From CAYGFH01 sp964356315 (GTDB lineage Bacteria > Patescibacteriota > Microgenomatia > UBA10105 > UBA927), in contig CAYHHA010000009.1 in NCBI GenBank assembly GCA_964356315.1, positions 1-52,366 of the forward strand: a stretch of DNA of 52,366 bases. Reading direction: 5' to 3'. The first letter of the stretch is position 1; each line of letters starts with the position of its first letter. The position numbers were made by a program, and so were the translations under genes. The notes below the pieces were generated by a model. That model did no database searches and was not told where the DNA came from. It saw nothing but the letters and a program-made list of their open reading frames with translations. Positions 15,978-24,885 of this stretch are shown piece by piece.

Positions 15978-17126
15978 TTATATACGCTTATAATAGTCAT
16001 GAATACCCTCGATCACATCTCCCTGATCCGATTTGGTCAGATCGTAATATAGTGGCAATCGAACCAAAGTCTCTGAGATTTCGTCTGTAATGTTCATAGA
16101 ATTGGGAGTTTTCCCAAATTTTTTTCCTGCAGGAGAGCTGTGAAGCGGGATATAGTGGGTGACGGCAAGAATTCCTCGTTCCTTCAAAAATCCTATCAGT
16201 CCATCTCGCTCTTTCAACGACCTTGTCAGAATATAGTATAAATGCGCATTATGAGTAGCATATTGCGGTATTATTGGACGACGAATAAATTCTTTTTTCT
16301 CTAAGTCTTTCAGCTCTTTATGGTATCGTTTCCAAATAACCAAACGCTTTTTTGTAATAGATGCGGACTTATCCAGCTGAGCCATAAGAAATGAGGCTAT
16401 AATTTCCCCCGGTAAATACGAAGACCCCACGTCTACCCATGTGTATTTATCCACTTTGCCCTCAAAGAATTTTGTCCTGTTTGTCCCCTTCTCCCGAATG
16501 ATTTGAGCACGCTCTATATAAGATTTTTTATTTATAAAAAGTGCTCCACCCTCTCCAGAAATTATATTTTTCGTTTCATGAAAACTAAATGCTGCCATAT
16601 CACCCACCGTGCCCAAATATTGGTCTTTATATTTAGCTAAAAATGCGTGTGCTGCGTCTTCCATTACTGGTATATTATGTTTCTTCGCAATTTTCCTGAT
16701 TTCATCCATATCGCATGCAACTCCCGCGTAATGGACAACTATTATCGCTTTCGTTTTCTTGGTAATTGCTTGTTCTATGAGTGATTCGTCAATGTTTATC
16801 GTATCTTTACGGATATCCACAAATACGGGGATAATACCGCGCAGTACAAAAGCATTTGCTGTGCTCACGAACGTATAGGACGGCATGATCACCTCATCTC
16901 CTGGCTTTAGATCTGCAAGGATAGCGATCATTTCAAGTGCAGCTGTTGCTGAATGAGTTAAAAGGCTATAGTTACATCCAAATTTTTCGTTCATCCAAGT
17001 TTGACAGGATTTTGTGTAGAATCCGTCGCCAGCTAATTGCCGCCGTTTATGAGCATCACGAATATACACAAGCTCTCGCCCTGCGAGGTGTGGTTTATTA
17101 AATGGTATACGAATTAGTTGAGTCAT
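15978..17126 (-). CDS. wecE: dTDP-4-amino-4,6-dideoxygalactose transaminase
   Basis: A 382-residue PLP-dependent sugar aminotransferase of the DegT/DnrJ/EryC1/StrS family. It resembles E. coli WecE (RffA) over the whole length: PGDEVIMPSYTFVSTANAF, VVHYAGVACDMDEI, SFHETKN and REKGTNRTKFFEGKVDKYTW. The PLP lysine is K186 and the ring-nitrogen aspartate D157. It converts dTDP-4-keto-6-deoxyglucose to dTDP-Fuc4N using glutamate. Its start overlaps the acetyltransferase stop by ATGA, matching the WecD-WecE pair of enterobacterial common antigen loci. Confidence 0.93.
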   Translation of the reverse strand: MTQLIRIPFNKPHLAGRELVYIRDAHKRRQLAGDGFYTKSCQTWMNEKFGCNYSLLTHSATAALEMIAILADLKPGDEVIMPSYTFVSTANAFVLRGIIPVFVDIRKDTINIDESLIEQAITKKTKAIIVVHYAGVACDMDEIRKIAKKHNIPVMEDAAHAFLAKYKDQYLGTVGDMAAFSFHETKNIISGEGGALFINKKSYIERAQIIREKGTNRTKFFEGKVDKYTWVDVGSSYLPGEIIASFLMAQLDKSASITKKRLVIWKRYHKELKDLEKKEFIRRPIIPQYATHNAHLYYILTRSLKERDGLIGFLKERGILAVTHYIPLHSSPAGKKFGKTPNSMNITDEISETLVRLPLYYDLTKSDQGDVIEGIHDYYKRI

Positions 17127-17836
17127 AACCAGAAATGGTAGATGTTTTGCTCAGATAGTATATCAAAACCCTGCTTAGTATAAAAATTACACGCTGCAAT
17201 GTTATTTTTTTGGGTTGCCACTCTTACTTCTGTAATATTCATGTCCCTAAAATCAGTAAAAACTCGTTGTATAAGTTTTTTTCCAATCCCCTGTCTGCGA
17301 TGTTGTTTTCCAACGGCGAACAAACCAATCCGACCAATATTTTTTTCACGTTGAAGAGTTGCAAATCCTAGTATTTGTTGTTCTATATTTTTATAAATAA
17401 GAACCCTAAATGAGATATCTCCAGAAACCGATCTCGATATCCACTCTGTATACATATTTTCGAATTCACAGTTTTTAAAATGCGGATCCGTACGGAACCT
17501 CGAGAACTCTCCGCTCTCTAAAGCCAAATGTAAAATTTGATCATTAATTGTCACATTGCTGTAGATTGAAATATTTATATCATTAGAATTTTCGATTTCA
17601 ATGCTCTGCAGTGATTTAGTGTACATGACTTTGGTATCAACTAGGACACTTCCAGAACTAAGTGCACATTCATTTTTATATATATCATTTGTGTTTACAA
17701 AGACATATGCCAATTTAACGGATGCGTCTCTCAGTGAATTAAGGATCGATTGCAAATTGCTTAAATCCGAAAATTTATCTATCTGAACTACTTTATATCC
17801 AAATTTATCGCTATCCCAATCGAGAATTCTATACAT
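17123..17836 (-). CDS. GNAT N-acetyltransferase, WecD-like (dTDP-Fuc4N acetyltransferase)
   Basis: A 237-residue acetyltransferase. The C-terminal GNAT core has the acetyl-CoA loop HRRQGIGKKL and a following RVATQKNNIAACNFYTKQGF stretch. The N-terminus (LDWDSDKFGYKV) resembles the WecD/RffC opening LxWExxFFG. With WecE directly downstream (ATGA overlap) the likely product is dTDP-Fuc4NAc. Two ATG codons are possible. The one used here starts just after the previous gene's stop; the other, six codons upstream, overlaps that gene. Neither has a clear ribosome binding site. The function is inferred from both sequence and pairing. Confidence 0.8.
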   Translation of the reverse strand: MYRILDWDSDKFGYKVVQIDKFSDLSNLQSILNSLRDASVKLAYVFVNTNDIYKNECALSSGSVLVDTKVMYTKSLQSIEIENSNDINISIYSNVTINDQILHLALESGEFSRFRTDPHFKNCEFENMYTEWISRSVSGDISFRVLIYKNIEQQILGFATLQREKNIGRIGLFAVGKQHRRQGIGKKLIQRVFTDFRDMNITEVRVATQKNNIAACNFYTKQGFDILSEQNIYHFWL

Positions 17837-17837
17837 G

Positions 17838-18974
17838 TTATGATTTTGAATCATACGTAAATAAATAGTCGACTATAATTGCAGATGGTCGCTTATTTAT
17901 CCGTATTTGTTTTCTTTTATATATTGAGTATGAATCAATAAATTGTCTTATTAGTGTTTGATCATTGTTCCCTAATACTACATTTTTGCCCAAACCCTCT
18001 ATTCTTTCGGTATGTTTCCTCATCAACAAACACGGTTTTCCCATATAATATAATTCTTCTTGATTACTACCACCATCCGTGATAACAAATTCAGATTTTA
18101 GAAGTAAATGCATAAAATCAGGATAAGGAAGTCTGTTAATTGTGATAAAATTTTTCATTTTCTTATTTGTAATAATTTCATGCAATTCTTGTATGAATTT
18201 GGCTGATTGATCATGGACTAAAAAAACACACTGAAATGAGGTAGGAACAACTGAAAAAACATAGGTTAATAAGTTATGCATAATATTAATTGCATAAACA
18301 ACATGTTCTTGACGATGAATAACCATGACGAAATATTTTTTTCCGCTTTGAGTCAATGATTTCACGAGGGAATTATGGCACGTTTTTGCTATGGCACTAT
18401 AGTAGGCTTCGATAAGTGTATTTTCATATGTATTTACTTTGCTTCCTTTAAAGCCCTTCAAATTATTTTTACTCCATTCGTTCGGGCAAAAGTGTATATC
18501 GGCAAGTCTTGAAATAATATATCTACAAATCTCCTCTGGGAACGGTTCAAGAAAATGAAATGATCTCAAACCCGATTCTATATGTACAAGCTTTAAACCA
18601 TAAATTGAAGCAACCAAGGAACCCATAAGAGACGAAACAGTATCACCATGAATAATAAAATATGAATTTGATTTATTTAGTCCTTTAAAATTTGATCGCA
18701 TTCCCAAAAGAAGCGAGAAAAACGTTCGGATAGCCCAAATGACAAAAGCAAGAACAGAGGATTCTTTACTTTTTGGTGTAACCGCTTTTAAAATAACAAC
18801 TCCTTTCAATATGGAATTATACTCTTCAAACCTAATATCATTTTGACCCGTAGCAATCACTGTGAAGTCAATATTTCTTTTTTTTATTTCCTGTATCACA
18901 GGAGCAAGCTTAATTAGTTCTGCTGTTGTTCCCAAAAAGACAAATATTTTTCTTACAGATACAATATGCTCCAT
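17838..18974 (-). CDS. UDP-N-acetylglucosamine 2-epimerase family protein (WecB-like), divergent
   Basis: A 378-residue GT-B-like epimerase. Family marks are visible: GTTAELIKLAPV (15-26, where WecB usually reads GTRPE), HGDTVSS (109-115), HIESGLRS (131-138), PEE (146-148), a HRQE element near 220, TDGGSNQEE and RKHTERIEG in the second domain. The non-hydrolysing enzymes interconvert UDP-GlcNAc and UDP-ManNAc. Several normally invariant residues differ (R to T in the first loop, HRREN to HRQEH), so the substrate could be another UDP-amino sugar. With WecD/WecE this forms a WecB-WecD-WecE set like that of enterobacterial common antigen. The gene is very AT-rich. Confidence 0.78.
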   Translation of the reverse strand: MEHIVSVRKIFVFLGTTAELIKLAPVIQEIKKRNIDFTVIATGQNDIRFEEYNSILKGVVILKAVTPKSKESSVLAFVIWAIRTFFSLLLGMRSNFKGLNKSNSYFIIHGDTVSSLMGSLVASIYGLKLVHIESGLRSFHFLEPFPEEICRYIISRLADIHFCPNEWSKNNLKGFKGSKVNTYENTLIEAYYSAIAKTCHNSLVKSLTQSGKKYFVMVIHRQEHVVYAINIMHNLLTYVFSVVPTSFQCVFLVHDQSAKFIQELHEIITNKKMKNFITINRLPYPDFMHLLLKSEFVITDGGSNQEELYYMGKPCLLMRKHTERIEGLGKNVVLGNNDQTLIRQFIDSYSIYKRKQIRINKRPSAIIVDYLFTYDSKS

Positions 18975-19050
18975 GTGTTAGAATTATATCATTATACGCA
19001 CAAATATAATGAAATAGTTGTATAACCAACTCAGAACCTAATACCTAAGT
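18975..19050. promoter_or_regulatory. Divergent promoter region
   Basis: This 76-base gap separates the only internal divergent pair in the minus-strand block. It contains a perfect -10 hexamer TATAAT on the plus strand (19005-19010) and two on the minus strand (18996-18991 and 18988-18983). No convincing -35 element lies at the right distance. Promoter activity is inferred from gene layout plus these hexamers. Confidence 0.45.
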
Positions 19051-19791
19051 ATGAACAATTCATTTTTTGATAAGATAATATTTCAATATAGATATATTAC
19101 AGATCAGTATATTACCGAACAAGCTCAACTAATAAATAAACTATTATCTAGATTTAATAGGCAGACATCGTATTTAGAGATCGGTGTAGATCAGGGAAGA
19201 ACTTTTAGAAAAATAAACTGTGGTAATAGGGATGGAATAGATCCATACGGCTCATACGATGTCAAATACAGAATGACCTCTGAAATGTTTTTCGCATTAA
19301 ACAAAATATTTTTTCATAAAACATATGACGTTATATTCATTGATGCCGCCCATCTATCACTTATCGTCAATATCGAAATTGAAGAATGTTTTAAAATATT
19401 AAATCCAGGCGGTTACATCGTCCTTCATGATACTGATCCGTTAATCAAAAAATCGGCTGAACTTATCGAAGGAAATATCGTCTCATACCTGCGTGGAATT
19501 TCCTATCCACATAATCAATCTCACACAGATTCCCTAGCTGGCATGGCATACAACGGCGACGTTTGGCGATCAGTTGCACAAATTAGGATGAACCAGCCGA
19601 ATATACAAGTGTTTACAGTTAACTGTTTCTGCTGTAGCGTGTTAAAAAAGGGAAAGCAAAAGAATATGATGAAGAAAGTTCCATTTGAAAAATTAGATTG
19701 GGAGTTTTTTGAAAAGCACAGAAAGCAAATCCTTAATCCTATTGATTTCTCTAAAATTGAGACAATCCTCAAACCAAATACATCAAGATGA
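19051..19791 (+). CDS. Class I SAM-dependent methyltransferase (Methyltransf_24 type)
   Basis: A 246-residue soluble methyltransferase. The SAM-binding loop is EIGVDQG (43-49), followed by DGIDPYG as motif II, DVIFIDAAH (93-101) and VLHDTD (124-129). This is the layout of the Methyltransf_24 group found in many glycan clusters. It is the only plus-strand gene left of 44.6 kb. It ends nine bases inside the 3' end of the convergent GT2 gene, so no terminator fits between them. A sugar O- or N-methyltransferase is likely, but the substrate is unknown. Confidence 0.85.
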   Translation: MNNSFFDKIIFQYRYITDQYITEQAQLINKLLSRFNRQTSYLEIGVDQGRTFRKINCGNRDGIDPYGSYDVKYRMTSEMFFALNKIFFHKTYDVIFIDAAHLSLIVNIEIEECFKILNPGGYIVLHDTDPLIKKSAELIEGNIVSYLRGISYPHNQSHTDSLAGMAYNGDVWRSVAQIRMNQPNIQVFTVNCFCCSVLKKGKQKNMMKKVPFEKLDWEFFEKHRKQILNPIDFSKIETILKPNTSR

Positions 19792-20862
19792 ACTGGAAAA
19801 GAATCGATTAAGTCGCATGATTTTATTTTCATAATCATGCTGCTTCAGTATTTTTTGAGTTGCTTTACGTGTGAGAACTATTTTAACTTTTCGTGCCATC
19901 CCTATCACTAGATTTGGAAGAAAACCGATACTCATCCATAACAAGAAATACTTAGCACGTATAATAGAGGGCTCGGATCGTATAACTGATCGAATTAAAT
20001 TGATATAATTTTGATAGTCTGTAAAAAATTTAATATTTGGAAGCATAACCAACTGAGATTGTATAAAAGCATGCCGATAATTGGCAAAATCAGACACACT
20101 TAGCAGGGATTTAGCCTGATTTATCGAGTCTTCCCAGTATATTCTTCCATGCTTAGCAAGATTAAAATATCTTGGAATAAGATTTAAACTTAAATGCGAA
20201 ACGATAAATAAATCTGGTAAATACACGATTCCCTTTCTAAGAATTAAGTCATATGCGATCTTATGATATGAATGACACATATGATCTGGGTAGCATTTAT
20301 GATCCATGAGTAGGTATTTGCGATTTATTAAACTGTTATCAAATATTAAACCAGAATAGTACCCTAAACCAAAGTTTATAGTATTGACCAAAATACTACG
20401 GTCAACATGTGGCTTAATTTCAAGTAATCTTGTGCTAACCTTTGATATCTGATACGGATCCAAATATGATTTTTCATAGGTTATAGTACCTATTTTACCC
20501 ATTCCAGATTTGCTTATTTTCATTTGATTCGAGACCTTATATAAAGTTTTGTCATCCAATATTAGATCATCGTCTCCAAGAGTAAAAATATATTTTCCTA
20601 TTGAAAGATTAAAACATCGCACAAAATTCATTGAAGTTCCTAAGCGAGTTTTATTTTTATAGTATTTAATTCTTATATCATGAAAAGAGTTCACCATTTC
20701 CTCGGTATTGTCAGTGGAAGCATCATCACAGACTATAATCTCAAAAGACGTCTGGCATTGTCTCAATACAGACAAAATTGCAAGCCTTAGAAATTTACTC
20801 CTGTTGAAAGTGGGTATAATTACTGAAAAAATTGGCCGGTTTGGTTGTGAGGATTTATTCAA
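19783..20862 (-). CDS. GT2 family glycosyltransferase
   Basis: A 359-residue GT-A glycosyltransferase. The opening VIIPTFNRSKFLRLAILSVL, the nucleotide-binding DDASTDNTEE (46-55) and the DxD in GDDDL (96-100) are all intact. The C-terminal half is unrecognised and contains one weak hydrophobic stretch near 305-322. It probably adds one sugar in the cytoplasm. Its 3' end overlaps the convergent methyltransferase gene, and only six bases separate its start from the SDR gene upstream. AT-rich like its left-hand neighbours. Confidence 0.88.
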   Translation of the reverse strand: MNKSSQPNRPIFSVIIPTFNRSKFLRLAILSVLRQCQTSFEIIVCDDASTDNTEEMVNSFHDIRIKYYKNKTRLGTSMNFVRCFNLSIGKYIFTLGDDDLILDDKTLYKVSNQMKISKSGMGKIGTITYEKSYLDPYQISKVSTRLLEIKPHVDRSILVNTINFGLGYYSGLIFDNSLINRKYLLMDHKCYPDHMCHSYHKIAYDLILRKGIVYLPDLFIVSHLSLNLIPRYFNLAKHGRIYWEDSINQAKSLLSVSDFANYRHAFIQSQLVMLPNIKFFTDYQNYINLIRSVIRSEPSIIRAKYFLLWMSIGFLPNLVIGMARKVKIVLTRKATQKILKQHDYENKIMRLNRFFSSSS

Positions 20863-20868
20863 AATAAA

Positions 20869-21849
20869 TTATTTTTCTAAATTTGCTTTATACCACTCTA
20901 TTGTTTTTTCTAAACCCTTCGATAATCCAGTTGTAGCTACAAATTCCGTTTTCTCTTTTGCTTTTATATTATCACTATTTCTTCTCGGGCTTCCATCAGG
21001 CTTTGTTGTATCAAAAATGATTTTTTTATTTTTCCCACTAATCTTTACTATTAATTCAATGAGGTCTTTTATGGTTGTCTCCTCATTAGTTCCGATATTT
21101 ATCGGGTCTGCTATCGGATATTTTTCTATCGCCTGCATGAGTCCACGGGCGAAATCTTCTACATATAAGAATGCCCGCGACTGTTTTCCACTTCCCCAGA
21201 CAACGACGGGATTTTCTTCACTCATCACTCTTCGAATAAGCGCAGGGATCACATGAGACGTTGCGGGATTAAAGTCATCGCGTGGACCATACGCGTTATA
21301 GGGTCGAACGATACCAATCTTCATATCATATTGTTTTGCGTAGAGCTGTCCTTCAATTTCAGCAAACCGTTTTGCCCAACCGTACCCACTGTTAGTAGGC
21401 TCTGGCTCACTGCGCATCCCTTCTGTTTCTGGAGTTGGAATCATTGCATCATGTGGGTAGACACACGCGGATGACACTACGAGAAAACGGTCTACACCAG
21501 CTTTTTGCGCAGATGCTATCATGTTAGAAGAGATCGCTATATTTTCAGCAAACATGTCTGCCTGATGAGACATGTTGTACTCTATGCCTCCCACTTTAGC
21601 AGCTAAATTCATGACAACATCCATTCCTGTGCATGCCTTTAAGGCGTCTTCCGGATTTGAACAGTCCCCTTTTATAAAATCCACGGTTCCCTGTAAATGC
21701 TCGATAAATCGAATTTTGCCAGAAGACATGCGATCAAACACGCGTACAATTGCACTTTGCGAAACTAATTGCTCCACTAGATGGCTACCAATAAATCCCG
21801 TTCCACCAGTTACTAATACTTTTTTATGTTTCCAAAAAGCTTCCTTCAT
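20869..21849 (-). CDS. NAD-dependent epimerase/dehydratase, GDP-L-fucose synthase-like
   Basis: A 326-residue extended SDR. GGTGFIG (15-21) binds the cofactor. NLAAKVGGI, VVSSACVYP and YGWAKRFAE give the catalytic Ser, Tyr and Lys in the arrangement seen in GDP-fucose synthases (WcaG/Fcl), which epimerise at C3/C5 and reduce at C4. ColC, the GDP-colitose synthase, belongs to the same group, and a ColD-like enzyme lies 2 kb away at 23710-24885, so this could be the reductase/epimerase of a 3,6-dideoxy sugar route. Other nucleotide-sugar substrates cannot be excluded. Seven bases separate it from the next gene upstream. Confidence 0.82.
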   Translation of the reverse strand: MKEAFWKHKKVLVTGGTGFIGSHLVEQLVSQSAIVRVFDRMSSGKIRFIEHLQGTVDFIKGDCSNPEDALKACTGMDVVMNLAAKVGGIEYNMSHQADMFAENIAISSNMIASAQKAGVDRFLVVSSACVYPHDAMIPTPETEGMRSEPEPTNSGYGWAKRFAEIEGQLYAKQYDMKIGIVRPYNAYGPRDDFNPATSHVIPALIRRVMSEENPVVVWGSGKQSRAFLYVEDFARGLMQAIEKYPIADPINIGTNEETTIKDLIELIVKISGKNKKIIFDTTKPDGSPRRNSDNIKAKEKTEFVATTGLSKGLEKTIEWYKANLEK

Positions 21850-21856
21850 ATAATAG

Positions 21857-22639
21857 TTAATATGATATCACTAATTTTCGAAGTATCCCCATGAGGCTTA
21901 CTCTATATTTCCAAGGAATTTGTATGACTGAGTTGAAATACAATTTTTGCAGTTCGCTTTTTATAAAATTTCCCTTCTGTATTATCTGACGATGTGTCGT
22001 ATCCAAAGGAATAGTATGTTTTTTACAATAGTCAGCAGAGTCGTTAAAAATTTTCCCTTTTTCGACCACATGGAGTCGCTGAAATAGTGGCTTCATCAAG
22101 CAGTAGAACCCGCCTACATAACTAGTTCTATACGATCCAAGGATTTCGAAATTCCAAGGATTTTCGCCATCAATGAGAAGTGATTTTAAATACTCGACGT
22201 TCCAAAAACCCAACGCGGTTGCGCGATATGGTGCACCTTTTTCATAAACACCATATTTACCGTTTTCCACCAGTCTGTCAGGTGTCGGATTTGGAACCAT
22301 GTGAACGTGATTCGCAGACGTTTTTTTCATAAAGGTAATTGTCTCAATAATTTCTTCTAATTCTATATGCTGTATTGGGAACATATCATCGAGCCATAAA
22401 AATACATATGTAGATGTTATTTGAGACAATTGTCTCTTCAAGCTTGAAGACCAATCACTATCTGGACCACTTAAAAGTGATCGTACATTTTTATGTTCGA
22501 ATTTTTTCGTATTACTCCCCAAATACATTGGGTAGGGGCAATCGCTCCAGTATTTATCAACGCAATAGAATAATGGCTTCCACAAATCGCTATACTTATC
22601 ACAAGAAATAAATAATATCGATAGATCCGAAGATTTCAT
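21857..22639 (-). CDS. Putative glycosyltransferase, GT-A-like, family uncertain
   Basis: A 260-residue protein opening with SILFISCDKYSDLWKPLF, a start seen in small uncharacterised glycosyltransferase-like proteins of capsule and O-antigen loci. FLWLDDMFP near residue 90 could be the metal-binding acidic motif. No signal peptide or clear membrane helix is present. The start is taken one base after the preceding stop; a start three codons upstream would overlap that gene. The placement among GT2 genes supports a glycosyltransferase role, but the reaction is unknown. Confidence 0.7.
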   Translation of the reverse strand: MKSSDLSILFISCDKYSDLWKPLFYCVDKYWSDCPYPMYLGSNTKKFEHKNVRSLLSGPDSDWSSSLKRQLSQITSTYVFLWLDDMFPIQHIELEEIIETITFMKKTSANHVHMVPNPTPDRLVENGKYGVYEKGAPYRATALGFWNVEYLKSLLIDGENPWNFEILGSYRTSYVGGFYCLMKPLFQRLHVVEKGKIFNDSADYCKKHTIPLDTTHRQIIQKGNFIKSELQKLYFNSVIQIPWKYRVSLMGILRKLVISY

Positions 22640-22640
22640 A

Positions 22641-23687
22641 TCACCCAATCATATCAGGATTTTCTTTATATTCAACCAGAGTTCCGGCGATCAAATGCTG
22701 ATAATAACTAAACGATGGGGTTCGAAGTATTTTAGCCTGTAAAGTACTGTCGGAAACCATACGAACGACAAGCTGAACATGCGATCGAAGGCGAAGCGTC
22801 CGTGGAAATGTACGGATATTCCACCATATCGCCCGGAAAATTGCCCCGCTCAGTTGCCATTTTCGTTGAAGAAGAGCAAACAATGCAAAACAAACAACCA
22901 GAAACAGATGGAGGGGGAAATACAAAAATAGCCACCAAGCTCCTAGATTTTTCAGATATGAATTCAATCTATTTTTAAACGAGTGATATTGGATGAATGC
23001 ATTGTTCATTCCACTGCTTGTCGCACCCATCTTGTGATAGATCACAGATTTATACGCATATACGATTCGAGATCCTGACAACCAAATACGATGACACATA
23101 TCAGATTCTTCAAAGTAGGCAAAATAATCAGGGTCCAACACCCACCCGTTATACTCTACTCGCTTGAGAACTTCTTTTTTAAACATCATACAAGCGCCTT
23201 TTGCGGTATAGAGCTCTATTTGTTTATCATATTGCTTAGCATCCTTCTTCCCAAATCCAAAGTGATAGAGAAATCCAGATGGTGTCATATAGGCTCCAAC
23301 GCTATCATGTGTATCCGGGTGGTCCATGAGCAAAATCTTACTCTGCGCTCCGCCGATCGTGGGATCTTTAAATACATCTACCAGCTCAGAGAGGAATGTT
23401 TTTGTAACTCGTGTATCGTTATTGAGAAATAATATATACTCCCCTTTTGCTTGTCGGTATCCGACGTTATTAGCATCTGCAAATCCCAAGTTCTCTTTGT
23501 TTACGATAATCTTCGTTTTTAGGTAGTGTTTTTTTACCCATTCCACTGATCCATCGGAAGATGCATTATCCACAAACACTATTTCGAAGTTTTTATAATC
23601 CTGTGAGTGGAGAGAAGAAAAACAATCAGAGAGCCATTTCAAACCGTTCCAATTGACGATAATAATGGACACAAGTGGTTTAGTCAT
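22641..23687 (-). CDS. GT2 family glycosyltransferase, rhamnosyltransferase (WbbL)-like
   Basis: A 348-residue GT2 enzyme of the WbbL type. It has VSIIIVNWNGLKWLSDCFSS, DNASSDGS (40-47), the metal motif in LNNDTR (88-93) and FEESDMCHRIWLSG, the usual C-terminal marker of this subgroup. A hydrophobic stretch near 248-275 suggests membrane contact. Members often transfer rhamnose or related deoxy sugars onto lipid-linked acceptors, which would fit the deoxy-sugar genes nearby; the donor is not proven. It ends next to the start of the GT-like gene downstream. Confidence 0.88.
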   Translation of the reverse strand: MTKPLVSIIIVNWNGLKWLSDCFSSLHSQDYKNFEIVFVDNASSDGSVEWVKKHYLKTKIIVNKENLGFADANNVGYRQAKGEYILFLNNDTRVTKTFLSELVDVFKDPTIGGAQSKILLMDHPDTHDSVGAYMTPSGFLYHFGFGKKDAKQYDKQIELYTAKGACMMFKKEVLKRVEYNGWVLDPDYFAYFEESDMCHRIWLSGSRIVYAYKSVIYHKMGATSSGMNNAFIQYHSFKNRLNSYLKNLGAWWLFLYFPLHLFLVVCFALFALLQRKWQLSGAIFRAIWWNIRTFPRTLRLRSHVQLVVRMVSDSTLQAKILRTPSFSYYQHLIAGTLVEYKENPDMIG

Positions 23688-23709
23688 GGGTTATTGTTCG
23701 GACAATGCT

Positions 23710-24885
23710 TTACGCAAACAGAGCAATCAGAGTCTTTAATTCTTTTAGGGTCAACTCTGGATTATTGCCAAAATATAATCCTTGTTCATGTGCGATATTC
23801 GCGTTGGTTATTTCTTTCATATTTACTCCCCCGATATACTTTGAGTAAAACGGTTGTTTTGTCATATCGCCACCTACAATCGGACGAATTTCGACAATAC
23901 CGTCACATTTTTTCACCAGTTCATCGCGGATTTTTTGTGTTTTACATATTATTGGCACCGCAAAATTAGAAAGTACATCGATATGATCGTACCGAATCGG
24001 ATAATATAAATCAGTTCGTTTATAAATTTTTTCTGCCAGGTATTTGAAATTCCGTTCTCTATTTTGAATTATTTCGGGCAAATATTGAATCTGAGTATTT
24101 CCTATAAATCCCTGAATTTCCATCGTTCGCAAGTTATACCCTAAATCATAAAATGTATATCGAGAATAAAAAGTTTCATTTACATTGTGCTTTGTACGGA
24201 TGGTGAGCTGTTTGTCTTCAGTCAAATTTCGATCCCAACCGTGTGCTCTGACCAATTGAATCATTGTTTCAAGTTCTGTATCGTCTGTGCACACTGCACC
24301 TCCTTCAATTGTTGACATATGATGGCCCACATAAAAAGAAAACGTGCTTGCCAAACCATAGTTTCCCAACTTTTTTCCTTTATATACAGTTCCCAAAGAC
24401 TCACAATTATCTTCGATAAGCAGAATATTTTTTTCTTTACAAATTCGTGCAATCTCATCTATGTCATCACAAAATCCCAACAAGTTTGTGATAAACAGCA
24501 TTTTAATTTTTTTAGTTTTCAATACAGATAACAACTTTTTTGAAGAAATATTTAATGTATCCAATTCGCAATCGATAGGAACAGGAGCAAGTCCTAGCTG
24601 AATAAGAGGCATTACATTCGTTGACCATGTTAGAGCAGAAAATCCTATCGAATCGCCTTTCTGAATTCTTCCCAAATTAAGAAGCGCCTGTGTGATCGCT
24701 AAATTTGCACTACTACCACTATTTAGAAAAATACAGTGTTTTCTCTGCTGCCAATTGGCGAAGTTTTTTTCAAAAGTCAAACATTCTTTTCCTATACTCA
24801 ATGTCTCGGCTTTCATTATAAATGAACATAGTGCTTTTTTTGTTTTTTTCTCGTTCAAGAAAGTAGACTTAATTAATTTAATCAT
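23710..24885 (-). CDS. ColD-like PLP-dependent sugar 3-dehydratase
   Basis: A 391-residue member of the DegT/DnrJ/EryC1/StrS fold. The stretch SFYVGHHMSTIEGG has H188 where aminotransferases carry the PLP lysine. This substitution marks the B6-dependent dehydratases ColD (GDP-4-keto-6-deoxymannose 3-dehydratase) and DdhC/RfbH, which use free PLP/PMP and remove the C3 hydroxyl. Other ColD-like features are LLIEDNCESLG, LVRAHGWDRNL and EIRPIVGGD. It therefore probably makes a 3,6-dideoxy-4-keto sugar rather than an amino sugar. The enzyme making its 4-keto substrate is not identified here. Length is typical for the family. It overlaps the GT2 upstream by four bases. Confidence 0.85.
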   Translation of the reverse strand: MIKLIKSTFLNEKKTKKALCSFIMKAETLSIGKECLTFEKNFANWQQRKHCIFLNSGSSANLAITQALLNLGRIQKGDSIGFSALTWSTNVMPLIQLGLAPVPIDCELDTLNISSKKLLSVLKTKKIKMLFITNLLGFCDDIDEIARICKEKNILLIEDNCESLGTVYKGKKLGNYGLASTFSFYVGHHMSTIEGGAVCTDDTELETMIQLVRAHGWDRNLTEDKQLTIRTKHNVNETFYSRYTFYDLGYNLRTMEIQGFIGNTQIQYLPEIIQNRERNFKYLAEKIYKRTDLYYPIRYDHIDVLSNFAVPIICKTQKIRDELVKKCDGIVEIRPIVGGDMTKQPFYSKYIGGVNMKEITNANIAHEQGLYFGNNPELTLKELKTLIALFA

